A stretch of DNA of 64,000 bases, taken from Nocardia asiatica NBRC 100129. Lineage in GTDB: Bacteria > Actinomycetota > Actinomycetes > Mycobacteriales > Mycobacteriaceae. Location: NCBI RefSeq assembly GCF_000308415.1, contig NZ_BAFS01000250.1, positions 34,281 through 98,280 of the forward strand. The letters run 5' to 3'. Position 1 is the stretch's first letter, and every line of letters starts with the position of its first letter. Both the position numbers and the translations under genes were made by a program. The notes under the pieces are model-generated. The model did no database searches. It was given only the letters and a program-made list of their open reading frames with translations, and was not told the origin of the DNA. Shown here piece after piece: positions 33,872-43,373 of the stretch.

Positions 33872-35629
33872 CTAGAGCAAGGGTAGAAGTTCGTCAGACG
33901 GCCCGTCCATTATGCGGTCGATCATGTTCGCAATCTCGTCTGCATTCGGAAGATCTGCGCACGCCTCGCGCAGTTCCTCGATATCAGCATGCGTGCCGCG
34001 GACCTGATGTATAAGTTTATCCGCGACGACTTCACCGAGTGCGCGCAGTTCCGCTTCTTCGTCACGGTCTGCGTGGGATATTGCGAGCACTACGTCCCGC
34101 AGGAGGCCCATCGTGAACCATGAGCGTCCAACTGCTGTTCGGAGAATTGCACTGGTGATCTCGACAAGAGTATCCTTCACCTCCTCCGAGAAATCGTCCA
34201 ATGAAGAGATACTGTCAAGTCCCGCGCTGCGCATCGCGTCGAACTGCGACGGACGCGATTCCAGGCGTCGGGTTGCTATGCGGTTTGACTCTGTCCTAAC
34301 TATAGGTTCTACAAGGTCCAGGACGGCGTGTTCGGGATCTTCTTCAAAATGGTCGCCAAGTACGTTTGGCATGGTGATGATTGTTGAACGGCGCTTCGTG
34401 GGGGAACTGACTCGCGTCCTTGTTTCAGGTTCATCTCTATATGAATTGCAAGTGGCTATGATGAAAGTGTCCACAGGGAGTTTGCCATGGTCGCCTCCTG
34501 GAAGTTGAATGCTCCTACTTTGCTCCTGGGTAGCTACCAGCACGGAGGCAAGGTAGGTCTCAACGGCCGCAAGATTGAACTCTTCGAGTAGAACGATCTT
34601 GGCTTCTAGCGGGTTTGTGCTAGTAAGAACTTCCTGCGCAAATTGACGAAGTTCAGGTTTACCGTCTAGCCGTTCATATCCAATTAATTCAGTTTCATCG
34701 AAATCGGCCCGGACCGCCACCGTTATGGGAGAGTCCAACCCGAGTAGCAGCGACAGTTCTTTTCCGAGGAGTGTCGAGAATAGCGTCTTACCAGTGCCGG
34801 GTTGCCCCACAAGAATGACGATATCGCCACGCAGCCAGGCGGTGAGAACCCGACGAACCAAACCAACTGGAAGCTGGTATCCCTGTTTAGTAAGCCCTTC
34901 TTCAAGTTTGGCGACCAGCTCAGGAAGTCCCATGCTAACCGTAGGGGCGGGTGGAAGGCTGCCCAACACTTCGAGAGTTTCCTCTCCGATCGGTTGAGGC
35001 TCAAACGGAATTGCACCATATTCGGGCGGAATGTCGTCTGAGTACAGCGTGCCAATAAGATCCGCCGCTTGTGGTTTGAATTCGTTCTTGAACCATGCCA
35101 CTAGTTTGTCAATACTTGTCGCGGAGTTGCCCAGATTTGCGACAATGGCAGGATTCAAGCTATCGATGTCGATGTTGCGACCAAACCACAATGCGAGGTC
35201 AACAATCCTCACCGGCTGCTGGCCAGCCTCCACTAGGACACTGCCAGCGTCCGGGGTTATGCGCCACGAATCGCGGCGTAAGCCGTTACCCGTCGCCTTC
35301 GTTTGGATGATCACCCGTCCCCGACCACTCCAGTCGGTCCGGAGACGCTGCAGCCCACCGCCAGCGTACTTCTTCTTCTGCCATGGCTGCGCTGACGACC
35401 ATGGCGCTCGGTACGGTCGCTCCGGCTCGGGTGGACGCGGGAGTGTGAAGTATTCCTCCAGGAGTGCCGTCTCCTCGGTAGAGCCGAACTCAACGCCCTC
35501 CACTACGGGATCCCGACTGTTCCTCGCCGCAGCACGTAGTAGTGCTGGAAACGTAACGACTGCAAACGGATGAGCACCGTCCAGGGCAGCAACAGCGCTG
35601 ATGATGAGAGCAGCAGGCGCAAATGACAC
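33872..35629 (-). CDS. McrB-like AAA+ ATPase/GTPase
   Basis: This encodes 585 residues. The AAA+ core has Walker A GQPGTGKT (275-282), Walker B LLEEFN (347-352) and a sensor-1-type FIIATCNSYRDEPETRT near 394-410. The EEFN sequence and CNxxDE-like sensor follow McrB, a motor for 5-methylcytosine-dependent restriction, which uses GTP. The N-terminal 260 residues, including a basic patch (QPWQKKKYAGGGLQRLRTD), may recognise DNA. It is followed by the methyltransferase gene 21 bases upstream on the same strand, so these are likely co-transcribed. Confidence 0.82.
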   Translation of the reverse strand: MSFAPAALIISAVAALDGAHPFAVVTFPALLRAAARNSRDPVVEGVEFGSTEETALLEEYFTLPRPPEPERPYRAPWSSAQPWQKKKYAGGGLQRLRTDWSGRGRVIIQTKATGNGLRRDSWRITPDAGSVLVEAGQQPVRIVDLALWFGRNIDIDSLNPAIVANLGNSATSIDKLVAWFKNEFKPQAADLIGTLYSDDIPPEYGAIPFEPQPIGEETLEVLGSLPPAPTVSMGLPELVAKLEEGLTKQGYQLPVGLVRRVLTAWLRGDIVILVGQPGTGKTLFSTLLGKELSLLLGLDSPITVAVRADFDETELIGYERLDGKPELRQFAQEVLTSTNPLEAKIVLLEEFNLAAVETYLASVLVATQEQSRSIQLPGGDHGKLPVDTFIIATCNSYRDEPETRTRVSSPTKRRSTIITMPNVLGDHFEEDPEHAVLDLVEPIVRTESNRIATRRLESRPSQFDAMRSAGLDSISSLDDFSEEVKDTLVEITSAILRTAVGRSWFTMGLLRDVVLAISHADRDEEAELRALGEVVADKLIHQVRGTHADIEELREACADLPNADEIANMIDRIMDGPSDELLPLL

Positions 35630-35650
35630 AGAGGCAACTGTACCGGGGCA

Positions 35651-36577
35651 TCAGTCCTTCTGAGACTGCGGCTTCTCCATGTTGTCTGCGACCAGGGAGC
35701 AGAAATCGGGGTTGAGTTCGACGCCGATCGAAGAGCGTCCCATCTCGTCAGCGACGTACATAGTGGTTCCGCCGCCGAGGAAGGGATCGAGCACAACACC
35801 CCCCTCGGGGCATCCTGAGTTGATGCACCGCTCAACGAGTTTGCGTGGGTACGGCGCGTAGTGTGTTCCGCGGGCGAGTGAGCGGCGGTCCGGCTCGATG
35901 AACCACACGTCTTCTTCTCCTTCCAGACCCTCCCGATCAAAGAAGTAGCGCGGTGACTTCGAGAACAGGAAGATGTGCTCGTACTTCCTCCAGGGCCGAT
36001 CCTTACTGGTCGGTTCCGGAATCGCGCTGTTACGCACCCAGATTATGGTGCTGCGAAGAGTCCAGCCGTCTTGCTGCAACGCAAGCGCGACGCGCCACGG
36101 TATGCCAATAAGCGACTTCCGTGGGAGGCCTAGGCCGGGGCCATCCACAGCCCGAAGCCCAGGAAGCCGCCGACTTCGGTGCTTGGCGTCATGGCCGTGG
36201 GGGCGCCCTTTGGCGCTGTAGTACGTGTCTCCAAGGTTGAGGAATACCGTGCCGGTATCCTTGAGCGCTGGGCGTAGGGCCGAGAATGCTTCTCGCAGGT
36301 TGTTTACGAAGCCATCGATGCTTGGCTCAAGGCCAAACTGGCCGGCTACCTCATAGTCCCGTTGCCAATAGTACGGCGGCGAAGTCACGACGCAGTCCAC
36401 CGAGGCGGGTTCCAGAGATTTCATCGCGACGCGGCAATCACCGTGTAGCACTTGCCACGTCGTACCATTGGGGCGTTCGCCAGCCGCGAAGGGCTCGCTC
36501 ACCTCGTCATCATCCAAGCCAGTCATGAGGTCTTGAATGTTTGCATGGGGCACCGACATGCCGACAGTGTAAGACAT
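35651..36577 (-). CDS. Beta-class DNA methyltransferase (N4-cytosine or N6-adenine)
   Basis: The start is set at ATG 36577 (an ATG at 36562 is also possible). It encodes 308 residues. The catalytic motif IV is TSPPYYWQRDY (SPPY, 66-69), and motif I follows late as VVLDPFLGGGTTMYVAD; this IV-before-I order is the beta class. The IIWVRNSAIPEPTSKDRPW segment is typical of such enzymes. It would protect host DNA from a linked nuclease. It is divergent from the small HTH gene and upstream of the McrB gene. Confidence 0.88.
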   Translation of the reverse strand: MSYTVGMSVPHANIQDLMTGLDDDEVSEPFAAGERPNGTTWQVLHGDCRVAMKSLEPASVDCVVTSPPYYWQRDYEVAGQFGLEPSIDGFVNNLREAFSALRPALKDTGTVFLNLGDTYYSAKGRPHGHDAKHRSRRLPGLRAVDGPGLGLPRKSLIGIPWRVALALQQDGWTLRSTIIWVRNSAIPEPTSKDRPWRKYEHIFLFSKSPRYFFDREGLEGEEDVWFIEPDRRSLARGTHYAPYPRKLVERCINSGCPEGGVVLDPFLGGGTTMYVADEMGRSSIGVELNPDFCSLVADNMEKPQSQKD

Positions 36578-36661
36578 CTCCGACGGTCTGGCCCGCAGCG
36601 GCACCCCGCGTGGTGCGTGGTGGCCGCGCATCCCGCCGTGGTGCCGCATAGTCTTGATCCT

Positions 36662-36925
36662 GTGACAGACGAAGACGGTGCCAGCTTGCGCGAACTCGCC
36701 CAGTACCTGGTCGGGCCAGCCGAGATTGCTTCGCTGCTAGGTGTTGAGTCCAACACAGTCAATGTGTGGAAGACTCGTCACGCCGACTTCCCGAAGCCGG
36801 TGAAGAGGCTTCGCGCCGGAGACCTTTGGGATATACGAGACATCAGGAAGTGGGCTCGATCGACAGGGCGCCCAACCGTCAGTCGCACCGCACAAGATGG
36901 CCGCGCAGACGCCGGTGAGCACTAA
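36662..36925 (+). CDS. Small HTH protein of excisionase/AlpA type
   Basis: This encodes 87 residues from GTG 36662. The helix-turn-helix AEIASLLGVESNTVNVWKTRH near residues 22-42 and the following DFPKPVKRLRAGDLWDIRDIRKWA are typical of MerR/AlpA-type small DNA-binding proteins. It is divergent from the methyltransferase with about 84 bases between them and overlaps the nuclease gene by 29 bases. Like R-M controller proteins, it may time expression of the nuclease after the methyltransferase. Confidence 0.72.
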   Translation: MTDEDGASLRELAQYLVGPAEIASLLGVESNTVNVWKTRHADFPKPVKRLRAGDLWDIRDIRKWARSTGRPTVSRTAQDGRADAGEH

Positions 36926-37982
36926 CAAGACTTTGCAGCCGCATTGGCGGTATTGCAGCATAGAAGGCGATATCGTGCTGGAACGGGCATCAAGTTACCT
37001 AGTTGAACCCCAGAACATAGGTCCGGTCTTCTTTCCTGAAAGCAGGCTATCGACGCGCATCCGATTCCACCAAGCTTGGTATCGAGCAGGGATTCTAGGA
37101 ATCGAAAGATTTGGGTGCATGCCAGCAGCCAATGGACAGGTGCCCAAAGGCAGCGTATTGCCGCCCGCGGCAGCGCTGGAGGGAAAGAACTTCACTTCGG
37201 CTGAGGCGTTCGACTGGTACACAAATAGACGCGCACAGGGATGGGGAGTTGATCCCATCCGATGCACGGCTGTTATGACATCAAGTCAAGCGCTGACTTT
37301 CAATGCATTTGCTCCACTTCGTCATTGCGACCGATGGTTCCGAGTAGTGCTCAGCAATATTTTCGATATTGATGTCAAGAAAATCCATCGGTGCGAGATT
37401 GAATTTGCACCGTCTCGCCCCTCTCTCGCACTCGGCGATAAGACCAGACTCGACCTCTGGCTACTCATAGCAACAAGCTCTGGCAGTCTATCAGCCTGCA
37501 TAGAGGTCAAATACGCCGACCGATTCAGCAGTCGATTCTTGCCCGTGTGGAAGAATGATAGGTACAGAGACCTCACCCTGCGTGGAAACTGCAACTCCTG
37601 GGACTTGGACAGTCCGCAGATTAGAAGTAGACGAATCAATCAATTAGTGCGATGTCATGCACTAACTTCATTCTTGGGAACGTCGTATGAATGCAAGAAT
37701 TCGGCAAGGGTCGCGGTAATCCATCATCCCGATGATGCGATCGCACTAGACATCGTCGATGAGTACCGCTCCGTTGTGCGACAGCAGTCGTCGATTAAGA
37801 GTATGGATATCAAAAGACTTTTTGAAGTAATGATGGATAATTCAAGCAGCGAGGAGCAGCGGCGCGAAGTAAGCACCTTGGCTTGCCGATATGTGCAGTT
37901 TGATCTCAGCGATCCTTCATGGAGGCTCGCACAAAATACTCATTCAGGACGGTCCATCACTGGTAGCCGACAAGCGGACTAG
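36897..37982 (+). CDS. PD-(D/E)XK-type restriction endonuclease candidate
   Basis: This encodes 361 residues. A nuclease core can be seen as LGDKTRLDLWLLIATSSGSL followed by SACIEVKYADRF, giving Asp186, Glu203 and Lys205. The N-terminal half (FFPESRLSTRIRFHQAWYRA) may bind DNA. No exact family was recognised. It overlaps the HTH gene and stands opposite the methyltransferase, so type II-like restriction paired with that methyltransferase is a reasonable hypothesis. The 3' end faces the helicase gene with 39 bases between. Confidence 0.7.
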   Translation: MAAQTPVSTNKTLQPHWRYCSIEGDIVLERASSYLVEPQNIGPVFFPESRLSTRIRFHQAWYRAGILGIERFGCMPAANGQVPKGSVLPPAAALEGKNFTSAEAFDWYTNRRAQGWGVDPIRCTAVMTSSQALTFNAFAPLRHCDRWFRVVLSNIFDIDVKKIHRCEIEFAPSRPSLALGDKTRLDLWLLIATSSGSLSACIEVKYADRFSSRFLPVWKNDRYRDLTLRGNCNSWDLDSPQIRSRRINQLVRCHALTSFLGTSYECKNSARVAVIHHPDDAIALDIVDEYRSVVRQQSSIKSMDIKRLFEVMMDNSSSEEQRREVSTLACRYVQFDLSDPSWRLAQNTHSGRSITGSRQAD

Positions 37983-38021
37983 TTCGATAAGCCCATCTAA
38001 ACTTTAAACGATTGTGTCAAT

Positions 38022-40538
38022 TTATGGACGTCTAACAGGTACCGAGAAAGTGGCAAAGAGCGTGCCTGCATTAAGTTTGTACTGAGCCAGTTGTGTCGCG
38101 ACCGCAGTTTCATCTCCCCACCGGCCAAGGCCATCAGCAAGTGCCACAGCAAAGCCGGCCACTGCCTGCTTAAACTCATCAAGCTTGTCAGGTGTCACAA
38201 CCCGCATGCCGTCGACGGCGGTTGCATCGTGATGGAGTGCCGAACTGGGGTGCAGCATGATGGGCAGCTGCGATGCATCTGGATACTCCTTCTGGTCCCA
38301 CCGCACGCTGCCGCCCAACTGGTCAGCATCCTTCTTGGCGATTGTGTCTGTGCTGCAACCTGTCTTCAGTTCGATAACCGCATGTCGGGCGTTGTCAAGC
38401 AGCCATAGGTTGTCCGGGCCGGTGCCGTACAATTGCTCAGGCCGTTCCGAGACGAATCCGAGGTGGCATCCGATCTGCTGCCACGCAGCTTCCGCCTGCT
38501 TGGTTCGATTCTCGTCACCCCAGATAATCTCATCGAAAAGGGCTCGGACGCCGAGGACCAACTGCGTCGGATTGGTGTATGACCCTCGCAAGAATTCGGC
38601 GGCAGCACGCGCCTGGGTAGCGGTTGCGCGAAGTTTGGTCGGATTGATCCCAGATGCCGGCCGCAGTAACAGCGGGTTGTCGGCAATAGCCGCATGTTGT
38701 TGCTGCTGTGCAAGATTGGGATCGATGAGGTGGGTATAGGTTGCCTGCTGTTCGCGTAGCAGGCCCCGCAGGGCTATGTCGCCTGTGTCGTTGATCGCCC
38801 GCTGGAGTCGATCGGCTGCCGCGCGGATTTGTCCGCAGGCGGCCGAGTCAAAAGCCTCGCGAATCGCGATTGCCTCGGGCCGAACAAGTCCGGTGTCGGC
38901 ATACAGTACTCCCGCACGGGCATGGCGACTGCGCGCAACCCAGTTCGGATCTTCAGTAAGGCAGGCGATTAAGGCGACTCGGATTGCATCCAGACCCTGA
39001 TGCTCGATCTGTAGGGCAATATCATCGCTGAGATCAAGCTGGATGCGTGTCGCTGGCGAGAAGTGCTTACGTTGCTGCGATTCGCTGACCGTCATTCCGA
39101 GGGACGCACCCATCAACAGCACCGCGCAGTAGTCATCTGCTGCGCGGACACCCCGACCCATCCCTTGCTCGATGCGCTGAATCGCTCGAATTCGACGTGC
39201 TTGGCTTTGTACAAGAACAGCTGCCTCGCGGCGCTCGGTCGCGTCCAGAGGCTCGGGTACGCCGTCCAGAATCAGCAGTCGGCAGGCATCGTAGGGGAGG
39301 TCGACCCCGTCATACTTGTTGACCAACACCACGAGGCCCACATGCGATGTTTTCAGTGTCTCTACCGTGTCTTCGAGATCACCAACGAAAGCAGTCACGT
39401 CAGCGTAGGCACCCCAACGCTCTGCAGCCAGTTTGCTCGGAACCAGTACAACAACATTCACGGGGTCAGCATCCGCTACGCCGTCGCCGTCACGGTCGCC
39501 ATCGGCGAACTGGCGGGCGAGGATTCGCACAGCTTCATCATCGAGCGAGGGATTTAATGCAACCGGCGCCAGAATCATGCGATCGCCGAGATCTGCAGCG
39601 CTACCTGGTGTAATCACTCGTGTGAGAGTGGAAGGGTCGGCATCCATGTCAGTGACAAGGACGCTGTCGTCAGACAACGTTGCGGTCAAGTAGACACGGC
39701 GTTTCGCGTGAACGAAGGACGGGATCACGCTGATCGGAAGGGCCGGGGGGCGAATCTCAATACTGCGAGAAGTAACTGTCGCAGCACATAATCTAAGCAC
39801 CTCGGATATCAGTGGCCACTCGAACTTGAACTCGTCCTTGAACCGGTGGGGATACAGCGAAGCCCACACATCTTCATGCCTATCTGACCACGCCCAGTAA
39901 GGAATGCGCAGTAGCGCTGCATAATCGCGGCTCAGGATGTCGTTCCAGGATTTCAGCGACTGGAGCTTCAGGTCATCCTCAAACAGATTCAACAGCTCGG
40001 TGTACGCGTCGTGCGACTCTGGGATCGTCAACCGGAACTGCTTCTCAGCCTCCGCCAGAGCCGCGTGTGCATCGTCGACTATCACGACGCCCAGGTCAAT
40101 AGGGTCACGTCCGTCGCCCAAGACGCCGAACCGAGACTTCCCATTCACCAGGGTCTTGAAAGTGGTGACCAGAATTGAGCGCTCGCCGCGGAAGCTGGCA
40201 TCGTTCGGTGACTCGCTGACCGCGAGCCCGAGGGCCGACGCCTCCTGGCGAACACGGGCGGCGAGATACGTATCGGGAGCCAGATATACAGCCTTGCCCG
40301 CACCCTCGTTGAGGGTGCTCTGGGCGATCAGCAACCCGACGACTGTCTTTCCACCGCCAGTGTTCTGCTTGATCACGTTGTCGTGGTTATCGCGCTGGGC
40401 GTACCACTTCTCCAGCACCTCGCCCTGCTCCTGTCGCAGGTAGGACCACGGTGGCTTCGGGAGCGCGTTGAAGATGTCGCGCGGCCGGACCAACGGGGTG
40501 GAAGTCTTGGCTCCGATGCTCGACCAATCGAGCGTCAT
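38022..40538 (-). CDS. SF2 helicase fused to a PD-(D/E)XK nuclease
   Basis: This encodes 838 residues. Helicase motif I is NTGGGKTVVG (Walker A, around 59-68), motif II is VIVDDAHAALAE with DDAH at 155-158, and motif VI is QGMGRGVRAADD near 460-475. The C-terminal region carries a second module, GPDNLWLLDNARHAVIELK, with Asp709, Glu723 and Lys725, matching a PD-(D/E)XK nuclease. Together it resembles DNA-translocating restriction helicases. It is the last gene of the restriction island and is convergent with the preceding endonuclease. Its partner, if any, is not clear. Confidence 0.82.
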   Translation of the reverse strand: MTLDWSSIGAKTSTPLVRPRDIFNALPKPPWSYLRQEQGEVLEKWYAQRDNHDNVIKQNTGGGKTVVGLLIAQSTLNEGAGKAVYLAPDTYLAARVRQEASALGLAVSESPNDASFRGERSILVTTFKTLVNGKSRFGVLGDGRDPIDLGVVIVDDAHAALAEAEKQFRLTIPESHDAYTELLNLFEDDLKLQSLKSWNDILSRDYAALLRIPYWAWSDRHEDVWASLYPHRFKDEFKFEWPLISEVLRLCAATVTSRSIEIRPPALPISVIPSFVHAKRRVYLTATLSDDSVLVTDMDADPSTLTRVITPGSAADLGDRMILAPVALNPSLDDEAVRILARQFADGDRDGDGVADADPVNVVVLVPSKLAAERWGAYADVTAFVGDLEDTVETLKTSHVGLVVLVNKYDGVDLPYDACRLLILDGVPEPLDATERREAAVLVQSQARRIRAIQRIEQGMGRGVRAADDYCAVLLMGASLGMTVSESQQRKHFSPATRIQLDLSDDIALQIEHQGLDAIRVALIACLTEDPNWVARSRHARAGVLYADTGLVRPEAIAIREAFDSAACGQIRAAADRLQRAINDTGDIALRGLLREQQATYTHLIDPNLAQQQQHAAIADNPLLLRPASGINPTKLRATATQARAAAEFLRGSYTNPTQLVLGVRALFDEIIWGDENRTKQAEAAWQQIGCHLGFVSERPEQLYGTGPDNLWLLDNARHAVIELKTGCSTDTIAKKDADQLGGSVRWDQKEYPDASQLPIMLHPSSALHHDATAVDGMRVVTPDKLDEFKQAVAGFAVALADGLGRWGDETAVATQLAQYKLNAGTLFATFSVPVRRP

Positions 40539-40695
40539 GGACGCCGCCCCCTTCTCTATGCACCCGGCCCATCGCCACGCCTGATGCTGCTTAAGATGTC
40601 ACGGCTACGCTACCCGCGCCAGCCGGGTAAGTCCGCCGATTACGTAGACGCTCGCCATCTTTCGGGCTCCACGCTCGGTTGCAATGAACCGCCGC

Positions 40696-41214
40696 CTAAT
40701 CCAACTCGTTCTCTCCCTGATTCCCACGCTCCGCGGCCGCTGGTCGCATCCTCACCCCTGCTCGCTTCAATGCCTTCGCTACCGTGCTCGCATCTACCCC
40801 GAACTCCTTGCCGATTCGCGCCGTCGTCCACGACTCTTCGACATACAGCCTCGTCGCTCGCTCCACCAACGACTCGGTCATCTTCACCATCGGCCGCTTC
40901 GCCACCCCAGCGCGCCGCAGGTGAGCCTCGACCGTGTTCCGATGCAACCGATACTCTGCCGCCAACTCCATCATCGAAGCCCCATGCCGATACCGCTCCA
41001 CCAACGCCGCAACCTCGTTCGGCTGCAACTTCCGGTTCGGTCGATACGCCACATCATCGCCGTGTTTATTACAAACTCCCAGCTCAGCGCCCTCGACTTC
41101 AACTTCCAGCTCCTCCCCCAACTCCCGAACCAGCCGCGCAAACGGGGCGGGAAAACTTGAAAGGGATTCACGGAGGCGCACCATATTGTTGCAGGTCAGG
41201 CAGGGTAACGGCAA
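40696..41214 (-). CDS. Double helix-turn-helix DNA-binding protein
   Basis: This encodes 172 residues from a TTG at 41214; the ATG eleven codons in (MVRLRESLSSF) is an alternative. Two recombinase-type HTH units are visible: MMELAAEYRLHRNTVEAHLRRAGV near residues 79-103 and TARIGKEFGVDASTVAKALKRAGV near 129-153, both of the Hin/resolvase HTH_7-like style. There is no catalytic domain. It may be a regulator or the C-terminal remnant of a recombinase. Confidence 0.65.
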   Translation of the reverse strand: MPLPCLTCNNMVRLRESLSSFPAPFARLVRELGEELEVEVEGAELGVCNKHGDDVAYRPNRKLQPNEVAALVERYRHGASMMELAAEYRLHRNTVEAHLRRAGVAKRPMVKMTESLVERATRLYVEESWTTARIGKEFGVDASTVAKALKRAGVRMRPAAAERGNQGENELD

Positions 41215-41332
41215 GAGTCGTTCCCCTGCCGTTCCTTTTGGGGCGGGGGTCTAACGATCGGGTCGGCATTCCGATATGCATCGTAAGAGCACCTGACGGG
41301 CACGTTCCGGCGAGCACTGACGAGGAGAAGCA

Positions 41333-41572
41333 ATGACTCTTTACGGGTTTGTGGAGGTCTCGCCGCCGATGCGGTTCCGGCTGACACGCGCGAACGGAGA
41401 TGTGGTCAAGACACAGCTAGTTCGCAAGCTTGTCGTCATAGAGGACGGCCGACCGAGCGAGGACTTGGCCGGTTTCATCGTCAGGCTCGAAGATGGCACG
41501 GAGACTACGCTCGGCGACCTACTCCTCCACTGGGACGAGACAACGGTGGGCCTGCTCGACTACGAGCCGTAG
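41333..41572 (+). CDS. Small hypothetical protein
   Basis: This encodes 79 residues, beta-rich and acidic (LTRANGDVVKTQLVRKLVVIEDGRPSE). AGGAG lies just before the ATG. No family was recognised. Confidence 0.6.
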   Translation: MTLYGFVEVSPPMRFRLTRANGDVVKTQLVRKLVVIEDGRPSEDLAGFIVRLEDGTETTLGDLLLHWDETTVGLLDYEP

Positions 41573-41644
41573 CCTCCACATCGGATGGAAGCGTCGGTGC
41601 CGTTTCGAACGTCGCGTGTCGGTTGCTCTCAGTACGCTTCTTGC

Positions 41645-42361
41645 ATGAACTTGGTTCCAGACTTCCTGACGCAGTGGAGCTTCTGGCAAGCCTTCGCACC
41701 CGGCGCTGCATGCGGCGCGATACTCACCCAGTTCGGCACAGGCATCAACGGCTGGATCAGCGATCGCCGAGCTTCGAAACTCGAAGACAAGAAGATGAAT
41801 CGCACCGAGTCGCGAGAGGACAAGAAGGAGAGTGACGAGCGGATTCGCAAAGCGTGCTCGGCATTCGCAGGCACCTGCGAGGAGGTCCTCTCCGCATCGT
41901 TGGACGTCAAGGGTGTGTTCAACGTTTTCCGTGACGCTCTCAACGATCGGACCGGCAAGGTCGATCCGAATGCGATGGCGAAGGCCATGTTCGCCGAGAC
42001 ACAGGTCGACGAAATGAAGCGAGTCGGCAAGGCGTACAGCGACCTCAAGTTGGAAGCGCCGGGACCGATCATGCAGTCGGCGACTCGCGTGTACCGAGCC
42101 CTCCAGGAGCTGATGAGGACGACCACGCAACCTCTCGCTAGGCCAGTAACGTTCAAGTCTGCGGCAGCAGAGCTGAATGCCTTCATCGAAGTCTTCCGCG
42201 ACCATTTCGGCATCGACCGCTATAGCGAGGACGATGCGAAGCGCGAGACCGCAACCTATCTGGAGACACTCCAAGCGCAGACTGACGACTTCATCGAAGA
42301 AGCAAAGCGGGATATGCGTGAGGCGGGTTTCAGGTCAACCCCTTGGGACGCTGATCGCTGA
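41645..42361 (+). CDS. Membrane-anchored coiled-coil protein, unknown
   Basis: ATG 41645 is chosen over an upstream in-frame start because it begins MNLVPDFLTQWSFWQAFAPG, a short hydrophobic N-terminal helix followed by a polar region. It encodes 238 residues. Residues 40-75 are highly charged (LEDKKMNRTESREDKKESDE) and look like a coiled coil; the rest is helical. No function was recognised. Confidence 0.6.
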   Translation: MNLVPDFLTQWSFWQAFAPGAACGAILTQFGTGINGWISDRRASKLEDKKMNRTESREDKKESDERIRKACSAFAGTCEEVLSASLDVKGVFNVFRDALNDRTGKVDPNAMAKAMFAETQVDEMKRVGKAYSDLKLEAPGPIMQSATRVYRALQELMRTTTQPLARPVTFKSAAAELNAFIEVFRDHFGIDRYSEDDAKRETATYLETLQAQTDDFIEEAKRDMREAGFRSTPWDADR

Positions 42362-42444
42362 TCGCGGGCAGGCAGCCGTCAGATCGCGCCGCCGGTATAG
42401 TCGCCGGAGACGACCGAGCGGCGTACTAGGAAGCGGGGGAAGGC

Positions 42445-42978
42445 ATGCGGCCGATCGCAAGCGCAATCCTCATGGTGGGACTATTGGTCACAGGGCCGGT
42501 ATTGGCCGGTTGCGCGGACGACACCAGCGGGGCATCGTCGACCAGCACGAGCGCAGCGCCAGCGGCCTTGTGGAATCCGTGCTCGGAGATCTCGGACGCG
42601 AGCGTGCGCACCCTCGGGCTGGACCCGACCAGCAAGGAGAGCGATATCGGGGGCGTGCACCAATCTGGGTGGGAGATCTGCGCCTGGAAGGGCACGCAGT
42701 ACGGGCTCACGGTGTACTCGTCGGCCAAGGGGGTCGACTACTTCAAGAGCAAGCCGGAGAACGTCGACTTCCGGCCGGTGACGGTTGCGGGCCGCAGTGG
42801 TGAGCAGTTCCGCGTCAACGGCACCACCAAGAACCTCAAGTGCGATCTGATCATTCCGGCCAGTCAGGGGATCTTCCAGATCGCGCTGCTGGGGTGGCCG
42901 GGGAAAGATGGCCCTGCCGACCCGTGCGCGGCTCTCGATCAGGCTGCTCAGGTTCTTGTGCCGGTGATGCCGAAGTAG
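42445..42978 (+). CDS. DUF3558-type lipoprotein
   Basis: This encodes 177 residues with a lipoprotein signal ending LAGC (Cys22). The WNPCSEISD and CAWKG motifs near residues 40-75, with two cysteines, and CDLIIP and DPCAALD later, match the DUF3558 lipoproteins common in Nocardia and Streptomyces. It should be attached to the cell surface. It is followed after 14 bases by a helical secreted-type protein, a common pairing. Confidence 0.82.
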   Translation: MRPIASAILMVGLLVTGPVLAGCADDTSGASSTSTSAAPAALWNPCSEISDASVRTLGLDPTSKESDIGGVHQSGWEICAWKGTQYGLTVYSSAKGVDYFKSKPENVDFRPVTVAGRSGEQFRVNGTTKNLKCDLIIPASQGIFQIALLGWPGKDGPADPCAALDQAAQVLVPVMPK

Positions 42979-42992
42979 GAAGGGGGAACCAA

Positions 42993-43373
42993 GTGGGCGA
43001 CGGTGTCGGCGGGCATTGGGCTCGTCTGGCGGGACAGGCGCGAGCGGGGGAACTGTATCTCGATGACGAGACGGCGGCCCAGGAATGCCTGAAAGCGTGC
43101 GTCAACCGCATCAATGACCTGCGTGGCATGCTTCAACTTGTCGACCAGGCCAAGAACGTCACGGGGTTCGGTGACTTCGACATGGCCGAGCAGTTGCGCA
43201 AGAAGTTCTTCAGCCAGGCCACCAGCGGCGAGAACTCGGTAGACGCCGTGATCTTGGAGCACATCGAGGCCGTGGAGAACATGCGCGACGTCATGGCGAT
43301 CAGCATCGCCCGAATACGCGGTCAGGACTATACCAACGCAACCGCCATCACTGCGATCATCGACGCTACGTAG
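42993..43373 (+). CDS. Small helical protein downstream of the DUF3558 lipoprotein
   Basis: The start is GTG 42993 with an AGGGGGAA ribosome site; the reading further upstream is antisense to nothing useful. It encodes 126 residues, almost all helix (YLDDETAAQECLKACVNRINDL, AVENMRDVMAISIARIRGQDY). Such proteins resemble WXG100/ESX partners in size and composition but lack the WXG motif. Confidence 0.65.
   Translation: MGDGVGGHWARLAGQARAGELYLDDETAAQECLKACVNRINDLRGMLQLVDQAKNVTGFGDFDMAEQLRKKFFSQATSGENSVDAVILEHIEAVENMRDVMAISIARIRGQDYTNATAITAIIDAT

Noticed and set aside
40383..41336. Long plus-strand open frame over the helicase start and the HTH gene
   Set aside because: It is proline- and serine-rich low-complexity sequence opposite real genes, typical of antisense GC-rich reading.
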